DNA from: Porticoccaceae bacterium
Lineage (GTDB): Bacteria; Pseudomonadota; Gammaproteobacteria; Pseudomonadales; Porticoccaceae
NCBI GenBank assembly: GCA_902562425.1
Contig: CACETF010000003.1
Coordinates: forward strand, 123,519-187,518
DNA length: 64,000 bases
Direction: 5' to 3'
The notes under the pieces were generated by a model that saw only the letters and a program-made list of their open reading frames with translations, had not been told where the DNA came from and ran no database searches. Below, one piece after another: positions 19,519 through 30,260 of the stretch; positions within the stretch are counted from its first letter, which is position 1, and every line of letters begins with the position of its first letter. A program made the position numbers and the translations under genes.

Positions 19519-19972
19519 TACTAGTGAAAATTGGTGTATCGTGCCAATGCAAATCGAGCATTTACGCTCAGTTGTCATGATAGAGCAACTGATTTCTCCA
19601 AGTCCATGGGGGATTTCTCAGTTCCGGGATAGCCTTCAGTCCAGTAATGGAAGCGTCTTACTTGTTGGAGAGTATGTGCGGGGGTTTACGTTATATACAA
19701 CAGGTATGGAACATGTAGATCTCCTTAATATTGGACTAGAGCCTTCGTTTCAGGGACAAGGTTTTGGACGTCGTTTAATAAAATCGATAATCTGGCAACT
19801 GCCCGTGGGGATAAAAAAACTTATGCTCGAGGTCAGAGTTTCTAATTTGCGAGCCATTCGACTTTATAAGACGATGGGTTTTAAGATAATAGACGTCCGA
19901 AAAGACTATTACTCAAATTCAACTGATCACACCAGAGAGAATGCTTTTGTAATGCTTCGACTAATGTCATAA
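19496..19972 (+). CDS. rimI: Ribosomal protein S18 (bS18)-alanine N-acetyltransferase
   Basis: GNAT enzyme that acetylates the N-terminus of ribosomal protein S18. The acetyl-CoA loop QGQGFGRR lies at residues 86-93; LEVRVSNLRAIRLYKTMGF has the expected Glu (112) and Tyr (124) of the catalytic pair, and RKDYYS follows. The longest frame starts at TTG 19496, overlapping holD by 23 nt; GTG 19541 or ATG 19547 would shorten the first strand, so the early start is kept with caution. Its substrate gene rpsR is also in this window. Confidence 0.9.
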   Translation: MDRQHLIDTSENWCIVPMQIEHLRSVVMIEQLISPSPWGISQFRDSLQSSNGSVLLVGEYVRGFTLYTTGMEHVDLLNIGLEPSFQGQGFGRRLIKSIIWQLPVGIKKLMLEVRVSNLRAIRLYKTMGFKIIDVRKDYYSNSTDHTRENAFVMLRLMS

Positions 19973-20112
19973 CAAACATTTTAATGCCAAATAATTATGA
20001 CCAAAGTAGATTAAGGTAAGTTTTTCTGAATCGAATAAAGGCACAATGGGCGATTAAGCAAAAACCTTTATGATTTATATTTGTTATCAAAAGATTAAAT
20101 AGTTTTATTTAT

Positions 20113-20469
20113 ATGCGCAGTGGGTTTTCAGCTCGGTTGGATCAATTCGTTCGTCAAGGATTAATGGGGGGTTGTGTTTGGGGGCTCAGATCTGCTGAGG
20201 GGGATTGGGGTGTGACGCGGTCACATGTGAAAAACGTTTGGGAGGTTATGCCGTTTTGGGCAAATCAGTATGATGCAGAAAAAGTCTGCTGTGAAGAATG
20301 GCATGTTTATTCAGCAACGCCAATCGATTTAGAAGAGTTTTTGGAAGACTGGCTGCCCGGCATGCATAAGGATTACATGCAGGTGGGAATAAATTGGTGT
20401 GAAGATCTGCGAGGAGATGAGGTTGCTCCCTTAGATCTGATGGAGTTATTCGTGAGCAAATTGGACTAG
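20113..20469 (+). CDS. DUF2750 family protein
   Basis: A 118-residue soluble protein. GGCVWGLRSAEGDWGV, EVMPFWANQYDAEKVC, LEEFLEDWLPGM and GVNW/GINWCEDLRGDEV-like segments are the recurring pattern of DUF2750 proteins; the family assignment rests on remembered pattern, not a search. Function unknown. ATG 20113 starts the frame, with no obvious ribosome-binding site. It is followed 79 nt later by the DUF3581 gene and may be its own unit, since 140 nt separate it from rimI. Confidence 0.7.
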   Translation: MRSGFSARLDQFVRQGLMGGCVWGLRSAEGDWGVTRSHVKNVWEVMPFWANQYDAEKVCCEEWHVYSATPIDLEEFLEDWLPGMHKDYMQVGINWCEDLRGDEVAPLDLMELFVSKLD

Positions 20470-20548
20470 TTCTCCGGTGTACACAAATATTGTGTTCAGT
20501 TTTGCGAAAACTAATCACAAAAAAATTTTCGAGGAGAGACCATAAACT

Positions 20549-21268
20549 ATGTTCTTGATACCATTTTATTCGCGTCATGAGAGTGGTCTGATAATAAAAA
20601 AAGAGCAAGGCAGTAAATTTGCTAAAGAAATCTGTAATGATTTTAATCCGCTTCATGACGTTGAAAACAAACGCTTCTGTGTTCCGGGGGATTTGTTATT
20701 TGCATTAACGCTAGAGGAATATGGTATTAGCGAAAAGATGGGTTTTTCATTTTGCGAGATGCTTCCAGCAGAGATACCAGTGCGTGTAAAAAAAGATGTA
20801 GATCACAACCTCGAAATTGTGGACATATATGGGAAGAAATATCTTGGGGTAGATGTTGGCGGGCGTGTTAATGACAACGCTGCCTCAATAAAAAGTTTGA
20901 TTCTAAGTTACGTTCGCTTTTCAGGAGAGAATTTCCCAAATATTTTAGTGCCATTAATGGCGGATAATGGAGTAATGATTAACCCCTCACGTCCACTGGT
21001 CATTTATGAGTCAATGTCACTTACGATGAAAGAGATCCTCTTTGAGAAAGTTTCGACGGAGGTAGATGATGTGTTTATGGAGATAACAGGTAAGCGAGCT
21101 AAGGTGGCAATATCGTTTACTCTTAGTTCGGAAAAACAAATTATTGGTGCTGGAGCGAAAAATCTTGTTATCGCTAGTTTGAGACCCTATGATCAAGGTT
21201 TATGCAGTATATTGGTAAATGAATATCTGAAAAAACGCGACGCTTACATGCTTCCGAAACGTTCGTAA
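20549..21268 (+). CDS. DUF3581 family protein with a hydratase-like hotdog motif
   Basis: A 239-residue protein matching the DUF3581 pattern: FAKEICNDFNPLHD, NKRFCVPGDLLFAL, LVPLMADNGVMINPSRPL and VIYESMSL. The element DFNPLHD (about residues 31-37) looks like the D-x-NP-x-H catalytic motif of MaoC-type enoyl-CoA hydratases, where Asp and His act on the substrate. The following FCVPGDLLFAL would be the hotdog helix. Whether it is catalytic is unknown. No secretion signal or TM helix is seen. It converges on uvrA with a 22-nt gap. Confidence 0.75.
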   Translation: MFLIPFYSRHESGLIIKKEQGSKFAKEICNDFNPLHDVENKRFCVPGDLLFALTLEEYGISEKMGFSFCEMLPAEIPVRVKKDVDHNLEIVDIYGKKYLGVDVGGRVNDNAASIKSLILSYVRFSGENFPNILVPLMADNGVMINPSRPLVIYESMSLTMKEILFEKVSTEVDDVFMEITGKRAKVAISFTLSSEKQIIGAGAKNLVIASLRPYDQGLCSILVNEYLKKRDAYMLPKRS

Positions 21269-21290
21269 ATTGTTTGATTGAGGAATCGAG

Positions 21291-24137
21291 TCAGGCTACG
21301 TCCAAAACATTATTCTCCCTGGTTAAAATTGGTTTTAAAAACCGTCCGGTGTGAGATGTGGTGCTATTCGAGATCTGCTCCGGAGTTCCTTGGGCAATAA
21401 TCTCGCCTCCGCCCTCACCTCCCTCCGGACCTAAATCAACAATCCAATCAGAAGTTTTTATTACTTCAAGGTTATGTTCAATCACGACTACCGTGTTTCC
21501 TTGATCTCTCAGCCTGTGAAGAACGCATAAAAGTTGTTCAATGTCGTGGAAGTGTAACCCAGTAGTTGGTTCATCTAAGATGTACAGGGTCTTCCCTGTA
21601 CCTCTCTTTGATAACTCTTTACTAAGCTTCACTCGTTGTGCTTCACCTCCGGAGAGTGTAGTCGCCGCTTGCCCGAGCTTGATATAAGACAAACCGACAT
21701 CAATCAGCGTTTGTAACTTTCTCGTGACATTTGGAATGGCTTCGAAAAATTGTCTAGCCTCCTCAATTGTCATTTCAAGTACTTGATTGATATGCTTCCC
21801 TTTATACCGCACGTCTAAGGTTTCTCTGTTGTAACGAGTTCCTAGACAAACGTCACAAGTTACATAGATGTCCGGAAGAAAATGCATTTCAACTTTCGTA
21901 ACTCCGTCACCTTGACAGGCCTCACATCTACCACCTTTTACATTGAAGCTAAAACGTCCAGGAGAATATCCTCGAGAGCGCGCCTCCTGTGTGGCCGCGA
22001 ATAACTCTCTTATTGGGGTAAAGATACCGGTATATGTGGCCGGATTTGAGCGCGGAGTCCGTCCTATCGGACTTTGATTTATTTCTATACATTTATCGAG
22101 TTTATCAAGGCCAAGTATAGTATCGTGCTCCGCAATTCTGCGCACACTGGCCTTGTTGAGTGCTTTCGCGGCTGCAGGGTAGAGCGTTTCATTAATCAAT
22201 GTAGACTTTCCAGAACCCGACACACCGGTAATACATGTGAAAAGTCCAAGTGGCAATTCTAAATCTACGCTTTTAAGGTTGTTGGCTCGAGCACCCGTTA
22301 CACGCAGAAACTGCCCTATAGGTTGATGCCTCACTGATGGTACTAAGATCGCCCTCGTACCAGACAAAAACTGACCGGTGACTGAATGAGTGCTGGAGCA
22401 TATTTGTTCAGCTGTGCCTTGAGCGATAATTTCCCCACCGTGTAAGCCTGCACCGGGACCTATGTCTATGATATGATCAGCAGCTTTAATCGCATCCTCA
22501 TCGTGTTCAACTACAATTACTGTGTTTCCAAGATCACGAAGTCTTGTGAGTGTACCCAATAAACGCTCATTGTCGCGTTGATGTAATCCAATGGAGGGCT
22601 CATCTAGAACATACATCACACCCACCAACCCAGCGCCAATTTGACTCGCCAGTCTAATTCTTTGTGCCTCTCCGCCCGAAAGTGAATCTGCACTCCGATC
22701 TAGGCTAAGATAACTTAGACCAACGTCTACTAAAAAGGAAAATCTTTGTTTGATTTCTTTTATGATCTTTTCAGCGATTTGCCCATCTCGACCGGGTAGC
22801 TTTAGAGAATTAAAATATGAGCTGCATTCACCTACTGGGAGGCTAACAATTTCGTTAATCGTTTTATTATCAACAAATACATTTCGAGCTGATTTACAAA
22901 GTCTCGTTCCAGAGCAATTAGGGCACTCCGAACTAGTCATATATTTCGCCAGTTCTTCTTTTACAGAGGGAGAATCGGTTTCGATGTAACGACGTTCCAT
23001 GTTGTTAATCACACCTTCAAACCTGTGCTTTCTGTTTAGGATCATTCCCGTGTCATTAACATACTTAAAGTTGATTTCTTCGTCATCACTACCAAACAGT
23101 ACTTTTTGTTGAAAAGTTTTCGGAAGGTTTTCCCAAGGTTGATCAAGGTTTATATCATAATGCCGAGCCAGCGAACCGAGCATGTTAAAGTAAAACAATG
23201 TTCTCCGGTCCCAACCACGTATTGCACCCTCCGGTATAGACGCAGTCGGATGTTGCACTATTCGTTCTACATCGAAGAATTGATGCTTACCAAGTCCATC
23301 ACATGTTTTGCAAGCTCCAACTGGATTGTTAAAGGAAAACAGCTTTGGTTCAAGTTCGTCTAAGCTGTAGTTACATATTGGGCATGAAAACTTTGCAGAA
23401 AATAGTTGTTCTGGTTTTTCTTCATCTAAGTGCGTAATTACAGCTATTCCATCGGACAGTCCAAGCGCCGTCTCAAAGGACTCTGCTAAACGTAAAGAGT
23501 TGTTTTGATTTACCTTAAATCGATCGACAACAACCTCTATGGTGTGCTTGTGATTTTTTTCTAAAGAAGGGGCCTCATCTAAATCTACCACTGTGCCGTC
23601 AATGCGGGCGCGAATAAAGCCTTGGCTGCGTAAGCCTCCGAGCAGGTTTTGGTGCTCACCTTTCCGATCTTTTACCACTGGTGCCAGAAGCATCAGCTTA
23701 CTACCCTCTGGGAACAGCATTACTTGATCCACCATTTGACTTACGGTTTGCGCTTTTAATGGACGTTGATGTTCTGGGCATTTGGGTTGACCAGTTCTGG
23801 CGAAGAGTAACCTAAGATAGTCATAAATTTCAGTTATGGTGCCCACCGTTGATCGGGGGTTATGGGAAGTTGACTTTTGTTCTATTGATATTGCCGGAGA
23901 GAGTCCCTCTACATGGTCTACATCAGGTTTTTCCATCATAGATAAGAACTGGCGCGCATATGTTGAGAGTGATTCAACGTATCTCCTCTGACCTTCTGCA
24001 TATAAAGTGTCGAAGGCTAAGGAAGACTTCCCTGATCCCGAGGGGCCTGTGATTACCACTAACTTATCGCGGGGGATATTTACATCGATGTTTTTTAGAT
24101 TATGAGTGCGTGCTCCGCGAACTTCAATAAAGCTCAT
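21291..24137 (-). CDS. uvrA: Excinuclease ABC subunit A
   Basis: Damage-recognition ATPase of nucleotide excision repair, acting with UvrB. The 948-residue protein has two ABC modules: Walker [13 protein letters not shown] (residues 31-42) and [13 protein letters not shown] (near 639), with signature loops [13 protein letters not shown] and [13 protein letters not shown]. Zinc clusters show as CPICN...CKTC (near 255-285) and CEACQGDG...CDVCLG (near 735-765). The length is normal (940 in E. coli). It diverges from ssb, as in enterobacteria, but I see no LexA box in the 449-bp gap. Confidence 0.98.
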   Translation of the reverse strand: MSFIEVRGARTHNLKNIDVNIPRDKLVVITGPSGSGKSSLAFDTLYAEGQRRYVESLSTYARQFLSMMEKPDVDHVEGLSPAISIEQKSTSHNPRSTVGTITEIYDYLRLLFARTGQPKCPEHQRPLKAQTVSQMVDQVMLFPEGSKLMLLAPVVKDRKGEHQNLLGGLRSQGFIRARIDGTVVDLDEAPSLEKNHKHTIEVVVDRFKVNQNNSLRLAESFETALGLSDGIAVITHLDEEKPEQLFSAKFSCPICNYSLDELEPKLFSFNNPVGACKTCDGLGKHQFFDVERIVQHPTASIPEGAIRGWDRRTLFYFNMLGSLARHYDINLDQPWENLPKTFQQKVLFGSDDEEINFKYVNDTGMILNRKHRFEGVINNMERRYIETDSPSVKEELAKYMTSSECPNCSGTRLCKSARNVFVDNKTINEIVSLPVGECSSYFNSLKLPGRDGQIAEKIIKEIKQRFSFLVDVGLSYLSLDRSADSLSGGEAQRIRLASQIGAGLVGVMYVLDEPSIGLHQRDNERLLGTLTRLRDLGNTVIVVEHDEDAIKAADHIIDIGPGAGLHGGEIIAQGTAEQICSSTHSVTGQFLSGTRAILVPSVRHQPIGQFLRVTGARANNLKSVDLELPLGLFTCITGVSGSGKSTLINETLYPAAAKALNKASVRRIAEHDTILGLDKLDKCIEINQSPIGRTPRSNPATYTGIFTPIRELFAATQEARSRGYSPGRFSFNVKGGRCEACQGDGVTKVEMHFLPDIYVTCDVCLGTRYNRETLDVRYKGKHINQVLEMTIEEARQFFEAIPNVTRKLQTLIDVGLSYIKLGQAATTLSGGEAQRVKLSKELSKRGTGKTLYILDEPTTGLHFHDIEQLLCVLHRLRDQGNTVVVIEHNLEVIKTSDWIVDLGPEGGEGGGEIIAQGTPEQISNSTTSHTGRFLKPILTRENNVLDVA

Positions 24138-24586
24138 GCTCTCCTCTACTGCTTATCAAATTTGATCGGTTAAACTTTAATTTTATGTACACAAAACTTT
24201 TGGGAACAGACTGGCCTTTTTGTTGATCATGCAACGGACTCCTAACTAATTTTTTATCATTGAGCCCTTCAAATACAAATGATTACATTTTACTTTTCAA
24301 TAATAAGATTGTTACTAATTGGCATGCGCTACGGATCACAACAAAAAAGTTCTAGCGAACTAGCGTGAAGATATTACCTTTAATGAATGTGTTAGTCACT
24401 TATACGGCGTGGATATAGACCCTTGTCAATCAAAAAATAGATGCATTTAAAAAAGTGTTTTAGCTTAAGTCTTGTTTACAGCTATAATCAATTGACAGGG
24501 TGCATTAAGAAGCGTTCTTCGAGATGAAAACCCCGTGTCAATAATGTCTATTAAGAGAGGGTTTAATTGGAAAATAGGGGATTGAT
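24138..24586. promoter_or_regulatory. Divergent uvrA-ssb intergenic region (449 bp, no gene)
   Basis: No coding frame or RNA gene is apparent. A perfect TATAAT (24483-24488) with a weak TTAGCT 17 nt upstream (24460-24465) may drive ssb, giving a leader of about 90 nt. I searched for CTGT-N8-ACAG around each ACAG in the gap and found no match, so the SOS box known between uvrA and ssb in E. coli is not visible here. Most of the gap is AT-rich. Confidence 0.4.
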
Positions 24587-25072
24587 ATGGCGCGCGGAAT
24601 TAACAAAGTAATTATCGTGGGAAATTGTGGTCAAGATCCAGAGACTAGGTACATGCCCTCTGGCGGAGCAGTCACTAATTTAAGTCTAGCAACCACCGAA
24701 TCTTGGAAGGATAAAAATACTGGTCAACAACAAGAGCGGACAGAGTGGCATCGCGTTGTATTTTTTAATCGTTTAGCAGAAATTGCTGGAGAGTACGTCA
24801 AAAGAGGGTCTAAAATTTATGTAGAAGGATCTTTGCGAACCCGCAAATGGCAGGATAAGGACTCAGGACAGGACCGCTATACTACCGAAATTGTTGCTAA
24901 TGAGATGCAGATGCTCGACAGCAAAGGGTCTAGCGCGGGTGATTTCTCTTCTTCACAACCAAATCCATCGAGCTCTTTAAGTGTAGAAAAGTCAAAATCG
25001 TCGCATAACCCGAATATTAGTACCAACAACTCGTCTAATCTCAGTGATTTTGATGACGATATTCCGTTCTGA
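24587..25072 (+). CDS. ssb: Single-stranded DNA-binding protein
   Basis: Coats single-stranded DNA and recruits repair and replication partners through its C-terminal tip. The 161-residue protein starts [21 protein letters not shown]; the OB fold spans residues 1-110, with [20 protein letters not shown] and [16 protein letters not shown] Ser/Asn-rich linker (about 115-150) leads to DFDDDIPF, the canonical acidic tip bound by HolC, whose gene is also in this window. The ATG follows AGGGGAT. Confidence 0.98.
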   Translation: MARGINKVIIVGNCGQDPETRYMPSGGAVTNLSLATTESWKDKNTGQQQERTEWHRVVFFNRLAEIAGEYVKRGSKIYVEGSLRTRKWQDKDSGQDRYTTEIVANEMQMLDSKGSSAGDFSSSQPNPSSSLSVEKSKSSHNPNISTNNSSNLSDFDDDIPF

Positions 25073-25167
25073 TAGCAATTGATGGAAACTCTCGATAAGT
25101 CAATTTGGGCTTATACTTTCAGTTTTGTGCCAGAATCGATCGGCTAAATTTTTTAGGGGTAAAAATA

Positions 25168-25644
25168 ATGCAGATTATGGTGGGAGATTTGGTTCCAGAT
25201 GGAGATCTAACGGTAATGGGAGATTCTGGCCCAGAGCAAGTTTCATTTCGGGCACTCGTAAAAAATAAAAAGGTCGTGTTGATTGGTGTTGAGGGCGCAT
25301 TTACCCCAAATTGTACATCGCAGCATCTACCAGGATTTATAAATCAAGCAGACACCCTGCGAAACAAAGGGATAGATATGATTATGTGTCTTTCTATGAA
25401 TGACATTTTTGTGATGACTGCTTGGCGCGAGGCGATGAATGCATCTGCCTTGAAGATGCTTGCTGATGGGAACGGTTACTTTACTGAATCCCTCGGACTT
25501 ACTCTAGACAATAGGGTTTGGGGCATGGGACTGCGGACAAAAAGATTTGCTATGATCATAGATAATGGCAGGGTTAATATGATTGGTGTGGATGATTTGG
25601 GAGTGCTTGCAAGTAGCGCAGATTCTGTCTTGTCTGCGTTATAA
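25168..25644 (+). CDS. Peroxiredoxin, Prx5/thiol-specific type
   Basis: Cytoplasmic peroxidase reducing H2O2 and organic peroxides with thiol donors. EGAFTPNCTSQHLPGF carries the peroxidatic Cys (about residue 47 from ATG 25168) with the Thr three residues before it; the family form is usually PGAFTPTCS. The downstream half (MSMN-type LSMNDIFVMTAWR, FTESLGLTLDN, LRTKRFAMIIDNG) is Prx5-like. ATG 25168 has AGGGG upstream; the frame extends to TTG 25105 without a plausible site. Its reductant is unknown, and no glutaredoxin domain is fused. Confidence 0.9.
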   Translation: MQIMVGDLVPDGDLTVMGDSGPEQVSFRALVKNKKVVLIGVEGAFTPNCTSQHLPGFINQADTLRNKGIDMIMCLSMNDIFVMTAWREAMNASALKMLADGNGYFTESLGLTLDNRVWGMGLRTKRFAMIIDNGRVNMIGVDDLGVLASSADSVLSAL

Positions 25645-25691
25645 ATCTTCACGATATTCTCCCAAAACCGCAAGCCTTTGTGGCCTTTTCA

Positions 25692-26903
25692 TTATCTGTA
25701 ACGCTCCATTACAAGGGTTGAATTCGTGCCTCCAAAACCAAAGCTATTGGTCATGAAACGTTCTATCTTGCGCTTATTAGTTTTTAATAGGATTGGAAGG
25801 TCACTCGCCTCCTTATCCAAGCATTCTATGTTGTGAGATGCTGCCAGAAACTCTGATTCCATCATCAGAATGCAGTAGATAGCTTCATGAACACCGGCAG
25901 CCCCAAGCGAGTGTCCCGATAATGATTTTGTAGAGCTGATAAGGGGACACGCAGTCGGAAAAATATCTCTAATTGCTTTCAGTTCGGCGATGTCACCAAC
26001 TGGTGTGCTGGTGCCATGCGTGTTGATGTAATCGATTGGCCCAGAAGCGGTGCTAAGTGCCATTTGCATACAGCGTTTGGCGCCCTCTCCCGAGGGAGAG
26101 ACCATGTCATCACCGTCAGAGGTTGCTCCGAATCCGGTAACTTCAGCTAATACTTTAGCGCCTCTCGCTAGGGCATGGTCATGCTCCTCGACTACTACGC
26201 ATCCCGCCCCTGCCGCCGGGACGAAACCATCGCGATTTGTGTCATAAGGGCGCGAGGCAAGAGTTGGAGAATTATTATATTTGCTGGTAAGGGCACCCAT
26301 TGCGTCGAACATGCCCGCCATTGACCAGTGCATATCTTCCGACCCTCCAGCTAACACGATATCCTGTTTACCTAGTTGGATCAGTTCGACGGCGTGTCCA
26401 ATACAGTGCGCACTTGTGGCACATGCGGAAGCTATAGAGTAATTCACACCTTTTATCTTCAATGGCGTGGCAACGCATGCAGAAACAGTGCTAGCCATTA
26501 TTTGAGTAACTCTGTATGGTCCTGCGCGCTTGATACCACGATTACGCATAACATCAATGGTTTCGGTAAACATTTCACCAGAAACTCCGCCGGATCCCAT
26601 TACAAGTCCAGTTCGCGGATTTGAAACTAAGCTATCATTTAAATTTGCGTCCTTGATGGCCTTCTTTGTGGCAACGTAGGCGTAGGCAGCTGATGGCCCC
26701 ATAAAACGAATAATTTTCCGGTCAATATGCTCTTTTAGATCAATATCTATATGTGCTCCAACATTACACCGAAGCCCCATTTCGAAGAAATCTTGCCGAA
26801 ACGTGATTCCTGAGAGTCCTTTTTCTAAAGAATTAGTAACCGTTTCACGGTTATTTCCTAAACAAGAAGTGATCCCCAAACCAGTAATTACCGCTCTTTT
26901 CAT
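25692..26903 (-). CDS. fabB: 3-oxoacyl-[ACP] synthase I
   Basis: Condensing enzyme required for elongating unsaturated fatty acids. From the ATG at 26903 the protein reads [18 protein letters not shown] and is 403 residues (E. coli 406). The catalytic Cys is in [14 protein letters not shown] (near residue 160), with His in [12 protein letters not shown] (near 295) and [12 protein letters not shown] (near 332). The frame extends 24 codons upstream to 26975 and overlaps fabA, but MKRAVITG is the family start. fabA lies 40 nt upstream on the same strand, so they form fabAB. Confidence 0.97.
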   Translation of the reverse strand: MKRAVITGLGITSCLGNNRETVTNSLEKGLSGITFRQDFFEMGLRCNVGAHIDIDLKEHIDRKIIRFMGPSAAYAYVATKKAIKDANLNDSLVSNPRTGLVMGSGGVSGEMFTETIDVMRNRGIKRAGPYRVTQIMASTVSACVATPLKIKGVNYSIASACATSAHCIGHAVELIQLGKQDIVLAGGSEDMHWSMAGMFDAMGALTSKYNNSPTLASRPYDTNRDGFVPAAGAGCVVVEEHDHALARGAKVLAEVTGFGATSDGDDMVSPSGEGAKRCMQMALSTASGPIDYINTHGTSTPVGDIAELKAIRDIFPTACPLISSTKSLSGHSLGAAGVHEAIYCILMMESEFLAASHNIECLDKEASDLPILLKTNKRKIERFMTNSFGFGGTNSTLVMERYR

Positions 26904-26943
26904 GGATTTTCCTTTGTTATATGCAGAAAGATTAAGAACATAT

Positions 26944-27465
26944 TTAGAAGTTGTCGGTGCTCTTAAAGAGACCAACTTTGAGATCTTTTGCTGAATAGAT
27001 CTCGCGCCCGTCGACTTCTACTGTTCCGTCTGCGATGCCCATAACCAATTTTCTTTGGATCAAACGGTTTAGACTAAGTTTGTAAGTTACTTTTTTGGCA
27101 GTTGGAAGTACTTGTCCAAAAAATTTTACTGTTCCCGCCCCTAAAGCCCGACCACGGCCCGGATTCCCATTCCATGCCAAGAAAAAGCCGACTAATTGCC
27201 ATAGAGCGTCCAAACCTAAGCAACCAGGCATCACTGGATCATCTTTAAAATGACAATCGAAAAACCACAGTTTTGGATGTATATCTAATTCCGCAATGAT
27301 CTCACCAAGACCATGATCACCACCGTCATTGTTAATGCGCACGATACGATCCATCATTAGCATGTTCGGGGCTGGTAATTTAGCATTACCTTCACCAAAG
27401 ATACCGGCATTTCCTGAGAGTAATAAGTCCTCTTTTTTGTAGGAGGTCCGCCTATAAAAGCCCAT
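26944..27465 (-). CDS. fabA: 3-hydroxydecanoyl-[ACP] dehydratase/isomerase
   Basis: Introduces the cis double bond at the C10 stage of fatty-acid synthesis, feeding FabB. The 173-residue hotdog protein carries [27 protein letters not shown] (split here: the His near residue 71 and the Asp near 85 are the catalytic pair). [13 protein letters not shown] and [20 protein letters not shown] are also diagnostic. Length matches E. coli (172). It is the promoter-proximal gene of fabAB and diverges from the prenyl synthase gene across 121 nt. No FabR-type palindrome was recognised. Confidence 0.97.
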   Translation of the reverse strand: MGFYRRTSYKKEDLLLSGNAGIFGEGNAKLPAPNMLMMDRIVRINNDGGDHGLGEIIAELDIHPKLWFFDCHFKDDPVMPGCLGLDALWQLVGFFLAWNGNPGRGRALGAGTVKFFGQVLPTAKKVTYKLSLNRLIQRKLVMGIADGTVEVDGREIYSAKDLKVGLFKSTDNF

Positions 27466-27586
27466 GGGTATTTTGCTTTATTTTGAACATATCTAATCCT
27501 ATCCAGTTCTTCAGGCAGCGGCAACTATTTCTATGTAAAGTAGATCACATGATATTCCCAAAAATTCAGACTGCTCTATTTTTTTA

Positions 27587-28600
27587 TTGACAGTACCCGT
27601 GCCTCTGCCTAGCATGGGACATCCTATATTTTGGCTTGTTTTTTTGGCGCATTCGTTTCAAAATTCAGTGAAAGATGAGTTCGGCGCTGTTAATCATTTG
27701 ATTGATGCGCGGCTGAGTTCTAATGTTGATTTGGTTGTGAATGTCGGCGACCACATAGTCAATGCGGGTGGCAAACGTTTGCGACCTCTTGTCGTAATTT
27801 TGAGTGCAATGGCCAATGACTACCGAGGTAAAAATCATATTACAGCCGCAGCGGTTATAGAATTTATTCATACTGCAACCTTACTTCATGACGACGTAGT
27901 GGACGGCTCGTCTTTGCGTCGAGGTCGTTACACTGCCAACAGCCAGTGGGGAAATGCGTCAAGTGTTTTGGTGGGAGATTTCTTATATTCTCGAGCGTTT
28001 CAGATGTTGGTTGAGATTGGCAATATATCCGTTATGTCCTCCATAGCTAATGCGAGTAATTTAATTTCAGAGGGTGAGGTTCAGCAGTTGAGCTATGTGG
28101 GTAATCCAGATGTTGATGAGTCAATGTATTTAGAGGTCATTTATAAGAAAACTGCTGTACTTTACGAGGCTTCCGCAAGTATTGGAGCAATGTTGGCCGA
28201 TTGTCAGACAAAGGCAATGGCGGATTATGGACGCCATTTAGGTCTAGCCTTCCAGATAACTGATGATATTTTAGATTACCAAGGAGAGGTAGATATATTG
28301 GGAAAAAACATAGGATCGGATCTCAAGGACGGAAAAATGACGCTTCCATTAATCTATGCTCAAGGCTCTGTAAGTGCATCTGAAAGGGCTATTATAAGAG
28401 ACGTAGTTATCAACAGGCAAAACGAGCGTTTGATTGAAGTTCGAGAACTTGTGAAAAGTTCTGGTGGTTTGGAGTATTCTCTGGAGGTGGCAAGAAAGCA
28501 GGTTCTGCTGGCTCAAGAGGCTTTGTCGTTACTACCAAATAACGTCTATACAGACGACCTAATTGATTTGGCAGAGTTTTCAGTGGATAGGGTACTATAG
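27587..28600 (+). CDS. ispB: Octaprenyl-type polyprenyl diphosphate synthase
   Basis: Builds the all-trans prenyl side chain of ubiquinone/menaquinone from FPP and IPP. GGKRLRPLV, the first Asp-rich motif LLHDDVVDGSSLRRG and the second FQITDDILDYQGEV are all present, with GNASSVLVGDFLYSRAFQML as in IspB. The chain length of the product cannot be read from the sequence. The frame opens at TTG 27587, but its first 20 residues look non-conserved; TTG 27644 or GTG 27668 would give an N-terminus nearer to E. coli. It usually follows rpmA/rplU divergently; here it faces fabA. Confidence 0.92.
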   Translation: MTVPVPLPSMGHPIFWLVFLAHSFQNSVKDEFGAVNHLIDARLSSNVDLVVNVGDHIVNAGGKRLRPLVVILSAMANDYRGKNHITAAAVIEFIHTATLLHDDVVDGSSLRRGRYTANSQWGNASSVLVGDFLYSRAFQMLVEIGNISVMSSIANASNLISEGEVQQLSYVGNPDVDESMYLEVIYKKTAVLYEASASIGAMLADCQTKAMADYGRHLGLAFQITDDILDYQGEVDILGKNIGSDLKDGKMTLPLIYAQGSVSASERAIIRDVVINRQNERLIEVRELVKSSGGLEYSLEVARKQVLLAQEALSLLPNNVYTDDLIDLAEFSVDRVL

Positions 28601-28662
28601 AAACTTGGTTTTAATGAAAGAGAAATCCTTTATTTTATTTATTTATTTGAGGCTTAACAGAT

Positions 28663-30246
28663 ATGGCTAGGGCATTAAAGATAGGTACGCCTAGAGAAGT
28701 TCTGAATGGAGAAAAACGCGTGGCTATGACGCCCGACAGCGCAGAGTTCCTTTTAAAATTGGGTTATAAATGTGTTCTTCAATCGGGCGCGGGGTTAGCC
28801 TCGGGGTTTCCTGACATCAGTTATGTTGAAAGGGGCGTCGAGATTGCGGAGAGTAATCAAGAATTCTGGGATAGTTCTGACATTTTTATTAAGGTTCGCC
28901 CGCCCACCTTGGAGGAAATTGACTTCATCGATTCTGGAAAATTAATAATAGGATTTTTTTATCCATCTGAGAATAAGGATCTTCTGGAAAAAACCGCCAA
29001 TAAGGGAATCAGCGTTATTGCTATGGACTTGGTGCCAAGAATCTCCAGAGCGCAAAAAATGGATGCGCTCAGTTCAATGGCAAATATAGCGGGTTATCGA
29101 GCCGTGATTGAGGCGAGTAATAATTTTAGTCGTTTCTTTACAGGGCAAGTTACAGCAGCAGGAAAAGTTCCTCCTGCAAGAGTTCTGGTCGTTGGAGCGG
29201 GAGTTGCCGGTCTCGCTGCCATTGGTACTGCGACATCCCTCGGAGCAATGACATATGCGTTTGATGTGCGTCCGGAAGTTTCGGAACAAATAGAATCTAT
29301 GGGAGCTGAGTTTGTTTTCCTTAACTTTTTGTCAGAGCAACAAGATGGAGCAGCGCTTGGGGGCTACGCAGCACCCTCTAGTCCCGAATTCAGGGAGAAA
29401 CAGTTGGAAAAATTTAGGGAATTGGCTCCAAATCTAGACATCGTGATTTGTACCGCGCTGATACCGGGTCGGGACGCTCCGAAGCTCTGGCTTGAGGATA
29501 TGGTAGCTTCTATGAGGCCAGGGTCGGTGATTATTGACCTTGCGGCTGAGCGGGGAGGAAACTGTGATCTTACCAAGGAAGGAGAAAAAGTCGTCACTGA
29601 AAATGGAGTTATAATCATCGGATATGTGGATTTTCCCAGTCGAATGGCATCTCAATCCTCTGCATTGTATGCGTCAAATATTCGCCACATGCTTGCTGAT
29701 TTGACTCCCGGAAAAAATGGAAAAATTGTGCATGACATGGAGGATGATGTCATACGAAGTGCGACCATCACACATCAGGGTCTGTGCACTTACCCGCCGC
29801 CGCCCCTTAAAGTACAAGCTATTGCAGAGCATAAAAAGAATTACGTAAAAGAACTCTCTCCCGAGGAAAAAAAGGAGGCTGAACGTATTGCTTTTCGGTC
29901 AGAAACTAAAAGACAAACTGGTTTGTTAATATCCGCCATAATATCTATCGGTTTGATTGGTCTCTGGGCACCTGCCAGCTTTATGCAACACTTCATTGTT
30001 TTTGTTTTATCCTGTTTCATTGGCTTTCAAGTGATTTGGAATGTAAGTCATGCCTTACATACCCCATTAATGGCAGTCACTAATGCGATTTCCGGAATTG
30101 TGATTGTAGGTGCTTTACTTCAGGTCGGATCTGGAAGTGGATTAGTAATTATTCTGTCAGCTATTTCTATATTGATTGCTTCCATCAATATTGTCGGCGG
30201 TTTTATGGTTACAAAACGTATGCTTGCCATGTTTCAAAAATCGTAA
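28663..30246 (+). CDS. pntA: NAD(P) transhydrogenase subunit alpha
   Basis: Proton-translocating transhydrogenase subunit that transfers hydride from NADH to NADP+. The 527-residue protein fuses the NAD(H)-binding domain I ([20 protein letters not shown] at the start, [20 protein letters not shown]ossmann loop near residue 180) with four C-terminal TM helices (about 425-520), the E. coli-type arrangement. [21 protein letters not shown] is the conserved mobile-loop region. It is 14 nt upstream of pntB. Confidence 0.97.
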   Translation: MARALKIGTPREVLNGEKRVAMTPDSAEFLLKLGYKCVLQSGAGLASGFPDISYVERGVEIAESNQEFWDSSDIFIKVRPPTLEEIDFIDSGKLIIGFFYPSENKDLLEKTANKGISVIAMDLVPRISRAQKMDALSSMANIAGYRAVIEASNNFSRFFTGQVTAAGKVPPARVLVVGAGVAGLAAIGTATSLGAMTYAFDVRPEVSEQIESMGAEFVFLNFLSEQQDGAALGGYAAPSSPEFREKQLEKFRELAPNLDIVICTALIPGRDAPKLWLEDMVASMRPGSVIIDLAAERGGNCDLTKEGEKVVTENGVIIIGYVDFPSRMASQSSALYASNIRHMLADLTPGKNGKIVHDMEDDVIRSATITHQGLCTYPPPPLKVQAIAEHKKNYVKELSPEEKKEAERIAFRSETKRQTGLLISAIISIGLIGLWAPASFMQHFIVFVLSCFIGFQVIWNVSHALHTPLMAVTNAISGIVIVGALLQVGSGSGLVIILSAISILIASINIVGGFMVTKRMLAMFQKS

Positions 30247-30260
30247 TTTAGGGTGATTTT

